Below, one piece after another: positions 1 to 6,092 of a DNA stretch of 7,447 bases. The DNA comes from Actinomycetota bacterium (GTDB lineage: Bacteria; Actinomycetota; Acidimicrobiia; Acidimicrobiales; Ilumatobacteraceae), in contig SXYT01000073.1 of assembly GCA_005788205.1 (NCBI GenBank), positions 1-7,447 of the forward strand, written 5' to 3'. The notes below the pieces were generated by a model. It was not told where the DNA came from. It did not search any database and saw only the letters and a program-made list of their open reading frames with translations. The position numbers were made by a program, and so were the translations under genes. Positions within the stretch are counted from its first letter, which is position 1, and each line of letters starts with the position of its first letter.

Positions 1-1319
1 CGGTTCATCACCAGGGCGAAGCGCACCGAAACATCGCCCTCGACGGGCATGTACCCGGCAAGTGCCTTCACACCGCTCAACGTCCCCGTCTTGGCGGTCA
101 GGCGTCCCTCGGCGGCAGTGTCCATGAACATCTCACGCAACGTGCCCGTCTCGGCTGCGACAGCGAGCAACGGGGCCAGTTGCTCGTCGAATCTCGCGAG
201 GATTGCCATGAGACCGTCGCACGTGACTCGGTTCAGCGAGGAGAGACCACTCCCGTCGCGCACTGTCTGTCCCGCGACCCCCCACTCTGCGAGTTTCTTG
301 TTCACCGCGTCGATGCCGGCCTGTGTCGAGCCGATGCCGCTCGACTTGAGACCGATCTGCTTCAGCAGGATCTCCGCCGTGTTGTTGTCGCTGTTCACCA
401 GCATCTCCTGCACCACGGACGAGACGGGCGCTGAGTCCAGCGAGGCCACCTGCGTGGCACCGGAGGGGAGGACATCGTGCGATGTTCCGGCCGGGGCGTA
501 CAGGCCGCGTGCCGCGAGCAAGGCGGCAAACTCCGTCGCGGCCGCGAGCGCAGGGTCGTCCGGCTTGACGGCCTGGCCGAGGACAGCACCATCGTTTGCC
601 ATGAGGGCACCCAGCGGGCCTGCCTCGACACCGCGGAAGGACACGGGCCAGTCCGCGTTGAAACGTTCGGCGTCGAACAGTGTGTCGACACCCACGATTC
701 GCCCTGTCATGGAGGTCACCCCCGCAGCCAGCACGGAATCCGCGAGCGTCTCGAGGTAAGTCGGGTGGAGTGTCTGGTACTTCTCGCTCGCGACATACTC
801 GCGGCGCACGAGGAGAGGATCGCCTGAACCAACGACGAAGAGGTCCGCCACAGTCCCGTCGATGTTCCTGGTCGCCCAGACGACGGTGGTGAAAACGGTC
901 GCGGGGCCCAGAACCTCGAGTGCCGCCGCGCCGACGATGAGTTTCACCGTGCTGCCCGGCACGAGTGCGGTGCCAGCGGACTCTGTGATGATCGGACCAC
1001 CGAGCCAGTCAACGCGGAGACATGACCCTTTCGGCAATGCCGAACGGAGCGATGCGAAACCCGCACCGAGACGGCTCGAACGCGTGACGTACGAGAGGAC
1101 CTCGGGTGTGCGCCGGGCCGAGAGAACAGGCTGGCGCGGGGCCACGGCGGGCACTGCGCCGGCCAGCGGGCGGGTGCGTTCACCGAGGGCAGACAACCAG
1201 ACGAATGACGACCCGAGAACCAAGGCACCGATGAACCCCGAGGACAACACCACGCGGAGAGGATTCTGCGCGCGTCGCGGCGTTCCCTCAGCGCGTCGCG
1301 ACGCCCGTGAACCTTGCAT
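1..1319 (-). CDS. dacB: D-alanyl-D-alanine carboxypeptidase / endopeptidase, PBP4 (DacB) type, serine peptidase family S13; 3' end cut by window edge
   Basis: It acts outside the membrane on peptidoglycan stem peptides, removing the terminal D-Ala or cutting D-Ala cross-links. The reading frame is open for 439 residues and runs off base 1, so only the extreme C-terminus is missing. All three penicillin-binding motifs are visible: SxxK as S123-T-V-K126 (preceded by PG, where PA is more usual), SxN as S310-D-N312, and KTG as K410-T-G412 followed by TLSG. The roughly 185 residues between the first two motifs match the large insertion typical of class C PBPs. The N-terminus is rich in Arg (residues 4-22), then hydrophobic (about 23-45), which indicates a signal peptide or signal anchor; I see no lipobox. 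The ATG at 1319 lies inside the end of the upstream acyl-CoA synthetase gene (32-nt overlap), and its ribosome site is poor (only AGG one base away), so translational coupling is likely. The family call is firm; the exact start is less so. Confidence 0.93.
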   Translation of the reverse strand, partial: MQGSRASRRAEGTPRRAQNPLRVVLSSGFIGALVLGSSFVWLSALGERTRPLAGAVPAVAPRQPVLSARRTPEVLSYVTRSSRLGAGFASLRSALPKGSCLRVDWLGGPIITESAGTALVPGSTVKLIVGAAALEVLGPATVFTTVVWATRNIDGTVADLFVVGSGDPLLVRREYVASEKYQTLHPTYLETLADSVLAAGVTSMTGRIVGVDTLFDAERFNADWPVSFRGVEAGPLGALMANDGAVLGQAVKPDDPALAAATEFAALLAARGLYAPAGTSHDVLPSGATQVASLDSAPVSSVVQEMLVNSDNNTAEILLKQIGLKSSGIGSTQAGIDAVNKKLAEWGVAGQTVRDGSGLSSLNRVTCDGLMAILARFDEQLAPLLAVAAETGTLREMFMDTAAEGRLTAKTGTLSGVKALAGYMPVEGDVSVRFALVMN

Positions 1320-3432
1320 ACCTGTACAAGTGGCCGAGTGCGGTGACGGCCCTGTTCCCCGAGGGGTAGCACAGTCTCCCGCCCGACACGACCGCCCTGA
1401 CGCCTGAGTTGGCCGGGTCGGCTGTTGCGAGTTCGGTCGCCACGAGAATCGGCTTTCCCGTGGCGGCACTGAGCGCCGCGGCCGCCTCTGCAAAGCGCGC
1501 ATCCTGTCGCTCGTGGTACTCGACGATCCGCCCGAGACCGTGGTCGGGGTGGAAGCGGCCTTCCCGCATGAGCCGGGCCTGGTTCGCCTGGATACCGAGG
1601 CCCAGATAGATGACCGCGTCCACGCCCGGGTGCTCGGCGATCAACTCCATGACCTCGGGAATCGTGTCCCGCGTCTCCCCCCCGGCACAGTCGACAGGGT
1701 TGTTCCTGCTCCAGCGTGGCGGCAGCTTCCCGTCGATCGCCGTGCGCAAGTCACTGGGGAGGCTCATCAGTCGCAGATCCCCGTCACGGGCGATGGCATC
1801 CGACGTCACCACACCCCACCCGCCTGCCGTGGTGAGAACGATCACGTTCGGACCAGACGGAAGAGGCTGGGTGGCAAAAGTGGCGGCTGATTCGTAGGCC
1901 TCCTCGACGGTCGTCGCACGCACGATCCCGTGTGCGCGGCATTCCCCGTCGAACACGGCATCGTTTGCCGCGAGAGCCCCGGTGTGACTGGCAGCGGCCC
2001 TGGCACCATTCTCCGTGGCACCGCCCTTCACGACGACCACAGGCTTGGTCCTTGCGACGGCACCGAGCCGATCCATGAGGTCGCGTCCGTTCGAGATTCC
2101 CTCTACGTACGCGAGCGAGACTCTCGTCTCGGGGTCGACGCCGTACCACTCGACGAGGTCGGCGACTCCGAGTGCCGCGGCGTTGCCGGCAGACACCGCC
2201 CTGCTGATACCCACGCCGGTCTGACGTGCATAGTTCATGAAACTGGAGACGAAGTTGCCGCTCTGGCTCGCCACCCCGATCCCGCCTCTCGGGGGGTACG
2301 GGGCGACGATCTGGGCGCAGAGGTTTGCCGGAGTCGAGACGACGCCCTGGCCGTTCGGACCGGCCATCAGAATCCCCAGCTCGTCGGCGAGTGCGACGAG
2401 TTCCGTCTCGAGCACGCGACCCTCATCGCCCGCCTCCCCGTAACCGGCAGAAGTGAGAAAAGCGGCTTTAATGCCCTTGCGCGCGCACGCGCGCAGGAGA
2501 TCAGGATTCGCCGAAGCCGGGGTGCACACAAAGACGAGGTCAATCACCCCGTCCGGAAGCGAGTCGATGTCAGCGACGGTCTTCACGCCGAGGACTTCCT
2601 CACCGCTGAGGTTCGTCCCGAAGACCGCTCCCTCGTAACCGCTGGCGAGGATGTTGTGCAGACTGACGAACCCGAACTTCCCGGGATGCGTGGACGCCCC
2701 GGTGACGAGCACACCCCTCGGCTCGAACAACGCCGCGAACTGGTCCGTACTGAAGCGCCGGGTCGAACGGGCCAGATCTGCTCTCTTCCCCGTCTCCACC
2801 AGGGCGTCGACGGCGACGACGCGTCCGGACGCCGTGACGATGAGCGGGTTGATGTCAACCGACACGATGTCGGGCCGGGAGACGGCCACGGACGACAGCC
2901 CCACGATGCACGCTGCGAGGGCAGAGCGGTCGACTGCGGCCTCACCACGGAACTCCGCGAGGATTCGCTGCATACGAAGCGAGTCCACCATGTCCAGAGC
3001 CTGTTGCTCAGTGACGGGAACTGGTCGGAAGGTGACGTCTGCGATTGCCTCGGCGAGAATGCCGCCGATACCCAACATGACCGTGGGCCCGAACTGAGGA
3101 TCGACGAGCATTCCAGCAATCAGCTCGCGAGAACCCTGGACCATCTCTGCGACCAGCAGGTGGACCTCACCGTCCTGCGGGGTCGCCTTGTCGAGCAACT
3201 CCTGTGCGGCGGACAGGACCTGTGCCTCGTCCGCGAGCCGCAGCCGGACGAGGCCCCGCTCGGTCTTGTGTGCGATCGAGTCCCCGCCGAGTTTCACGAC
3301 CACCGGGAAACCGATGCCGGAGGCGGCGGAGACAGCCTCCTCCGCGCTGTGCACGATGCTCTCTCGGGCGAAAGGAACACCGAATCCCGAGAGAATCCCC
3401 TTGGATGTTGCCTCTGACAGGGTGTTGTTCAC
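1288..3432 (-). CDS. Fused ADP-forming acyl-CoA synthetase (acetate--CoA ligase, NDP-forming family; beta-alpha domain order)
   Basis: The family interconverts an acyl-CoA plus ADP and phosphate with the free acid, CoA and ATP, through a phosphohistidine, in the cytoplasm. With the start at 3432 the protein has 714 residues. Domains in order: an ATP-grasp beta part (about 1-220, with FPVVVK at 42-47, AHKTERG at 54-60 and DINPL at 193-197); a Rossmann CoA-binding domain (about 235-365, ending in AGPNGQG at 357-363); a succinyl-CoA-ligase-like domain (about 375-515, with SQSGNF at 389-394 and the phosphohistidine motif ASHTGAL, H483); and a C-terminal ligase domain with NPVD at 578-581. No GNAT acetyltransferase domain is fused. 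The substrate cannot be read from the sequence; acetate, other short-chain or aromatic acids are all possible. The gene lies 79 nt downstream of the tetR gene on the same strand and overlaps dacB by 32 nt, so the three are probably co-transcribed. A GTG at 3459 is the longest alternative start; 3432 is preferred for its ribosome site. Confidence 0.93.
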   Translation of the reverse strand: MNNTLSEATSKGILSGFGVPFARESIVHSAEEAVSAASGIGFPVVVKLGGDSIAHKTERGLVRLRLADEAQVLSAAQELLDKATPQDGEVHLLVAEMVQGSRELIAGMLVDPQFGPTVMLGIGGILAEAIADVTFRPVPVTEQQALDMVDSLRMQRILAEFRGEAAVDRSALAACIVGLSSVAVSRPDIVSVDINPLIVTASGRVVAVDALVETGKRADLARSTRRFSTDQFAALFEPRGVLVTGASTHPGKFGFVSLHNILASGYEGAVFGTNLSGEEVLGVKTVADIDSLPDGVIDLVFVCTPASANPDLLRACARKGIKAAFLTSAGYGEAGDEGRVLETELVALADELGILMAGPNGQGVVSTPANLCAQIVAPYPPRGGIGVASQSGNFVSSFMNYARQTGVGISRAVSAGNAAALGVADLVEWYGVDPETRVSLAYVEGISNGRDLMDRLGAVARTKPVVVVKGGATENGARAAASHTGALAANDAVFDGECRAHGIVRATTVEEAYESAATFATQPLPSGPNVIVLTTAGGWGVVTSDAIARDGDLRLMSLPSDLRTAIDGKLPPRWSRNNPVDCAGGETRDTIPEVMELIAEHPGVDAVIYLGLGIQANQARLMREGRFHPDHGLGRIVEYHERQDARFAEAAAALSAATGKPILVATELATADPANSGVRAVVSGGRLCYPSGNRAVTALGHLYRYARFTGVATR

Positions 3433-3440
3433 GGGGTTCA

Positions 3441-3448
3441 CTCCCCCC
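3441..3448 (-). promoter_or_regulatory. Ribosome binding site deciding the start of the acyl-CoA synthetase
   Basis: On the minus strand this reads GGGGGGAG, followed by eight bases and then GTG at 3432. It is the only convincing Shine-Dalgarno sequence near the gene's start. In-frame GTG codons at 3459 and 3450 lie upstream of it, and the GTG at 3441 begins on its final base, so 3432 is the best-supported start. The spacing is within the normal range; the choice of start is inferred. Confidence 0.65.
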
Positions 3449-3511
3449 ACGGTAGTCACCGGGCACCGCCGCGAGGCGATGAAGGGTGCCGTGACGCGTG
3501 AGTCGACACCG

Positions 3512-4126
3512 TCATGCCAGTGCCGCCCGGAAGAACTCGATGACTGCCTCGCGGTGTTCCGAGATGTTCGACTGTGTCAGGGCCTCCTGATCGAGAAGGC
3601 CCGTGATGAAGGGCGCATCCGAGAAGTAGCTGAGCATCGCCCCGTAACCCGTGATGAGCAGGTGCCGTGGGTCGTGGCGTCGAAGAACGCCTTCGTCCAT
3701 CATCCGTTCGAGGTACCCCGAAGCCGACTCGAAAATCGGCTTGAGCACAGATGCAAGATCGATTCCCAGGTGGACGCCGCCGTCCAGGGCCTCGCGGCGC
3801 ATCAGGCGCACGTAGTCAGGATGGTCCTCGAAAAGGGCGAACCCCGCCCTGAGGACGAGTTCGACCTTCCCCCAGCCGGTGCCGTCCATCGCGACGGCTT
3901 GGCTCACTCGCTCCAGCCAGTCAGACAGGATCTGCTCGAAGACGCTGCCGTACAAGGATTCCTTGGAGGGAAAATGATGCAGCAGGCTGGGTCTGCGGAT
4001 CCCGACCCCGGCTGCGATGTCGTTCAACGACGTGCCCTCGTATCCCCGCTCGGCAAAGCACAAAATTGCCTCGTCGATGATCAAGTCCCGCGTGGGACGA
4101 TGACTTCTGTCCCCCGTCTCGACCAC
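3512..4126 (-). CDS. TetR/AcrR-family transcriptional repressor
   Basis: It is a one-component DNA-binding regulator of 204 residues, the usual TetR size. The N-terminal TetR helix-turn-helix domain covers about residues 13-60, with the conserved run AERGYEGTSLNDIA leading into GVGIRRPSLLHHFPSKESLY. The C-terminal part (about 65-204) is helical and shows no motif that identifies the ligand. The GTG start at 4126 is the first possible start after an in-frame TAA at 4138-4136. There is no Shine-Dalgarno sequence and a -10-like TAATTT ends six bases upstream, so the message is probably leaderless. The gene is divergent from a fatty-acid desaturase and followed by an acyl-CoA synthetase, which suggests control of acyl-chain metabolism and an acyl-CoA or fatty-acid ligand. 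That role is inference from context. The 18-bp palindrome between the divergent genes is its likely operator and would give autoregulation. Confidence 0.93.
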   Translation of the reverse strand: MVETGDRSHRPTRDLIIDEAILCFAERGYEGTSLNDIAAGVGIRRPSLLHHFPSKESLYGSVFEQILSDWLERVSQAVAMDGTGWGKVELVLRAGFALFEDHPDYVRLMRREALDGGVHLGIDLASVLKPIFESASGYLERMMDEGVLRRHDPRHLLITGYGAMLSYFSDAPFITGLLDQEALTQSNISEHREAVIEFFRAALA

Positions 4127-4132
4127 GTGCCG

Positions 4133-4138
4133 AAATTA
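4133..4138 (-). promoter_or_regulatory. Putative -10 element of the leaderless tetR promoter
   Basis: On the minus strand this is TAATTT, matching TANNNT. Six bases (CGGCAC) separate it from the GTG at 4126, which puts the expected transcription start on or next to the start codon. A -35 hexamer at normal spacing would fall at about 4156-4161 and reads GGTAGG, which is not consensus; weak -35 boxes are common in actinobacteria. That position lies within the palindromic operator, so a bound repressor should block this promoter. Confidence 0.5.
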
Positions 4139-4152
4139 GCCCCCGGGCGCAC

Positions 4153-4170
4153 CTACCTACCAGTAGGTAG
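4153..4170. promoter_or_regulatory. 18-bp palindromic operator, probable TetR-family binding site
   Basis: The sequence is CTACCTAC-CA-GTAGGTAG: two perfect 8-bp inverted arms around a 2-bp centre, the size and symmetry usual for TetR operators. It lies in the 62-bp gap between the divergent tetR and desaturase genes. Its centre is about 27 bp upstream of the predicted desaturase transcription start and about 35 bp upstream of the predicted tetR start, so it overlaps the -35 and spacer parts of both promoters. I found no second copy by eye elsewhere in the window, including the gap before the acyl-CoA synthetase. The repeat is seen directly; assignment to the adjacent TetR protein is inferred from position. 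Confidence 0.82.
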
Positions 4171-4175
4171 TGGCC

Positions 4176-4181
4176 TACACT
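4176..4181 (+). promoter_or_regulatory. Putative -10 element of the leaderless desaturase promoter
   Basis: TACACT matches TANNNT and is followed by seven bases before the GTG at 4189. This places the expected transcription start at or beside the start codon. No Shine-Dalgarno sequence precedes the GTG. The region where a -35 box would lie (about 4152-4158) is the left arm of the palindrome and has no recognisable consensus. Confidence 0.5.
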
Positions 4182-4188
4182 CATCCAC

Positions 4189-4950
4189 GTGCAAGGAATC
4201 ATCCAGTCTGTCGTCCTTTCTCTCGTTGCCGCGGCAGTGGTGACAACTCTTGCCAACACGGCAACCACGGTGTATCTCCACAGAGCGTTGAGTCACCGTG
4301 CCCTGACACTTGGTTCCCCCGCAGAGACGGTTTTCCGTGCGGTGATCTGGCTCACCACCGGGATCAAGCCTCGGCAGTGGGTCGCAGTGCACCGCAAGCA
4401 CCACGCCTACACGGACGAGACAGGTGACCCGCACTCCCCCATTCTTCTCGGCTGGCGGAAGGTGCAGATGAAGAACGTCGCGCTCTACCGAGAGGCCCTC
4501 CGGGACCCGGCGATCCTCGACAAGTACGCGCGCGACCTGCCTGACGACCGACTTGACCGCCTCTTCTTCAACCACAAGAACACGGGGCTCCTCCTCGGTA
4601 CCGGAATCCTCATGGTGTTGCTCGGGCCGTGGACCGGTCTACTGGCCGCGTTCCTGCACGCCAACGCATACCTCGCAGGGAATGCCGCCGTGAACGCGAT
4701 GGGGCATCATTTCGGGCGTCGCCCGTACTCGAACAGGGCAACGAACCTGCAGTGGCTCGCGTTCTGCACCATGGGTGAGGGTCTCCACAACAACCACCAC
4801 GCAGCCCCCTCGTCACCGCGCCTCTCCCACAGGCGCAGCGAGATCGACCCGGGCTGGTGGGTCATCAAGGCACTTGCGGCTGTGCGGCTCGCACGCCTCC
4901 GGTTTGCGGACGTGCGCCTCGCACCCGGTGCGCGCACCGGCTCCCCCTGA
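4189..4950 (+). CDS. Small integral-membrane fatty-acid desaturase (acyl-CoA / acyl-lipid delta-9-like)
   Basis: Desaturases of this family are di-iron membrane enzymes that introduce a double bond into an acyl chain using oxygen and electrons from a separate redox partner. The three histidine boxes are clear: HRALSH (31-36), HRKHH (68-72) and HNNHH (200-204). NAMGHH (169-174) holds the extra Asn/His region seen before the third box. Hydrophobic segments lie at about 4-22, 45-57, 131-148 and 150-165. The protein has 253 residues, shorter than the roughly 300 or more of many acyl-CoA desaturases; only about 30 residues precede the first His box. The GTG start is well fixed: an in-frame TAG at 4168-4170 leaves no earlier start, and the message is probably leaderless. 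No cytochrome b5, rubredoxin or ferredoxin domain is fused, and no redox partner gene is in the window. It is divergent from tetR and sits under the palindromic operator. The substrate and double-bond position cannot be told from the sequence. Confidence 0.92.
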   Translation: MQGIIQSVVLSLVAAAVVTTLANTATTVYLHRALSHRALTLGSPAETVFRAVIWLTTGIKPRQWVAVHRKHHAYTDETGDPHSPILLGWRKVQMKNVALYREALRDPAILDKYARDLPDDRLDRLFFNHKNTGLLLGTGILMVLLGPWTGLLAAFLHANAYLAGNAAVNAMGHHFGRRPYSNRATNLQWLAFCTMGEGLHNNHHAAPSSPRLSHRRSEIDPGWWVIKALAAVRLARLRFADVRLAPGARTGSP

Positions 4951-4971
4951 CGGGCGGTTACGGTCAGGGGG
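4943..4971 (+). promoter_or_regulatory. GC-rich hairpin spanning the desaturase stop and nagA start
   Basis: CCCCCTGAC (4943-4951) and GTCAGGGGG (4963-4971) form a perfect 9-bp stem with an 11-base loop. The left arm contains the desaturase TGA stop (4948-4950). The right arm contains the only Shine-Dalgarno-like bases (AGGGG, 4966-4970) and the first base of the proposed nagA GTG. No T-run follows, so it is not a canonical intrinsic terminator. Possible roles are translational coupling, where a ribosome finishing the desaturase melts the stem, or partial transcription attenuation. The structure is seen; its function is inferred. Confidence 0.55.
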
Positions 4972-6092
4972 TGGCTTCCCCGAGGACTGGGTCATCGACG
5001 ATCACGTGCAAGTCCTTCTTCGACGGCGACACCATGCACGGGCCGACATCGCTGACCATCGATGACGGGATGGTCGCGAGCATCCAGGCATGCCCGCCCG
5101 ACGACGCGGAACACCAGCTGGTCGTCCCCGGACTGGTCGACCTGCAGATGAACGGATGGGACACAGTCGATGTTGCGGGGGCGGAGCAGGACTCACTGGC
5201 CCTCCTGGACGGGATGCTCGCCGCCGAGGGAACTGCGTATTGGCTGGCAACCTTGACCACCGACAGCCTCGCGCGTCTTACCGCCAAGATCGGTCTTCTC
5301 GACGCGTACGTCTCTGACGGGGCGACCGGTGCCGTGGGCATCCACATGGAAGGTCCGTTCCTCGGCACCGCGACGGGGGCCCATCCGCGCGCTCATGTGG
5401 TGGCAGTCGATCACGGGTGGATCACCGGCCTGCCCGCATCGGTGCGCATGGTCACCATGGGTGCCGAGGCCGACGGTTTCGGTGAGGCATCCCGGGTCCT
5501 GTGTCGCAACGGGACAGTCGTCTCCATAGGACACTCACGGCCTGATGCGCGCCAGTTCGAGAACGCAGTGTCCGCCGGCGCCACGATGGTGACCCACCTC
5601 TTCAACGCGATGTCGGGTGTGCACCACCGTGAGGAAGGGCTCGCACTGATCGCCCTCACCGACGAGCGAGTGCGGGTGGGTCTCATTGCGGACATGACCC
5701 ATGTGTCCCACGCAGCGGTGCGGCTCGCTTTCCTCGCCAAACCGCACGGTATATGCCTCGTCTCTGACTCGGTCGCATGGAACGGGGCCTGGGCCACCGC
5801 GAGAGACGTGACAGTGGTGGACGGTGCGCCACGGCTGCCGGACGGGACGTTGGCGGGCAGCAGCACATCGCTTCTCGGGTGTGTGCGCAATGTCGTGACG
5901 AGGTGCGGGATCGATTTATCCACAGCCCTCCGTGCGGCGACGAGCACCCCAGCACGTCTCATTGGACGTGACGACATCGGCGGCATCAGGGTTGGGAGCA
6001 GGTTCGCTGCCCTGGCGCTCGACGACCAACTGGGCGTGTCGGCAGTGTGGCGCGGATTACAGTCGGAACGTGGCAACTCGACTCACAGCTGA
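4971..6092 (+). CDS. nagA: N-acetylglucosamine-6-phosphate deacetylase (amidohydrolase superfamily)
   Basis: NagA hydrolyses N-acetylglucosamine 6-phosphate to glucosamine 6-phosphate and acetate in the cytoplasm, feeding cell-wall recycling or amino-sugar use. At 373 residues it is the usual length. Family signatures in order: VPGLVDLQMNG (52-62, the Q-x-N form in place of HxH); HMEGPF with metal ligand E127; GHS with H188; THLFNAM with H209; IADMTHV with H244, where the family usually has ADG; SDS with catalytic D266, where TDA is usual; and LAGSSTSL (294-301). All metal and catalytic positions I can align are kept, so it should be active. GTG 4971, 20 bases after the desaturase stop, is chosen because an N-terminal beta strand of the family begins soon after it; its AGGGG has no spacing. 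ATG 5034 would cut into that fold, and 4857 would overlap the desaturase heavily. It overlaps the transketolase by 23 nt. The acetate released could in principle be a substrate of the acyl-CoA synthetase across the promoter, but that link is speculation. Confidence 0.9.
   Translation: MASPRTGSSTITCKSFFDGDTMHGPTSLTIDDGMVASIQACPPDDAEHQLVVPGLVDLQMNGWDTVDVAGAEQDSLALLDGMLAAEGTAYWLATLTTDSLARLTAKIGLLDAYVSDGATGAVGIHMEGPFLGTATGAHPRAHVVAVDHGWITGLPASVRMVTMGAEADGFGEASRVLCRNGTVVSIGHSRPDARQFENAVSAGATMVTHLFNAMSGVHHREEGLALIALTDERVRVGLIADMTHVSHAAVRLAFLAKPHGICLVSDSVAWNGAWATARDVTVVDGAPRLPDGTLAGSSTSLLGCVRNVVTRCGIDLSTALRAATSTPARLIGRDDIGGIRVGSRFAALALDDQLGVSAVWRGLQSERGNSTHS

Noticed and set aside
49..759. 236-codon plus-strand open frame opposite dacB
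   Set aside because: It has low-complexity Ser/Ala/Pro/Arg composition, is antisense to a gene with all three PBP motifs and has no ribosome site.
1930..3417. 495-codon open frame on the plus strand opposite the acyl-CoA synthetase
   Set aside because: Its translation is rich in Arg, Asp and His with no recognisable domain and lies wholly antisense to a clear, domain-rich gene. Long antisense frames are expected from GC-rich codon bias.
3433..3511. Possible separate promoter or terminator between tetR and the acyl-CoA synthetase
   Set aside because: There is only a weak 6-bp inverted repeat (GGCACC at 3462-3467, GGTGCC at 3485-3490) with a long loop and no T-run. No convincing -10 element and no copy of the operator palindrome are present.
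3188..4243. 351-codon plus-strand open frame across the tetR gene and the divergent promoter
   Set aside because: It covers the antisense of tetR and the intergenic operator, shows no family signature and conflicts with the well-supported TetR protein and the desaturase start.
4857..4970. Longer N-terminal extension of nagA overlapping the desaturase
   Set aside because: The 38 extra residues are Arg/Cys/Pro-rich out-of-frame desaturase sequence, unlike a NagA N-terminus. The GTG at 4971 is the first sensible start.
5411..6076. 221-codon minus-strand open frame opposite nagA
   Set aside because: It is a shadow of nagA with no recognisable domain and no plausible upstream signals.
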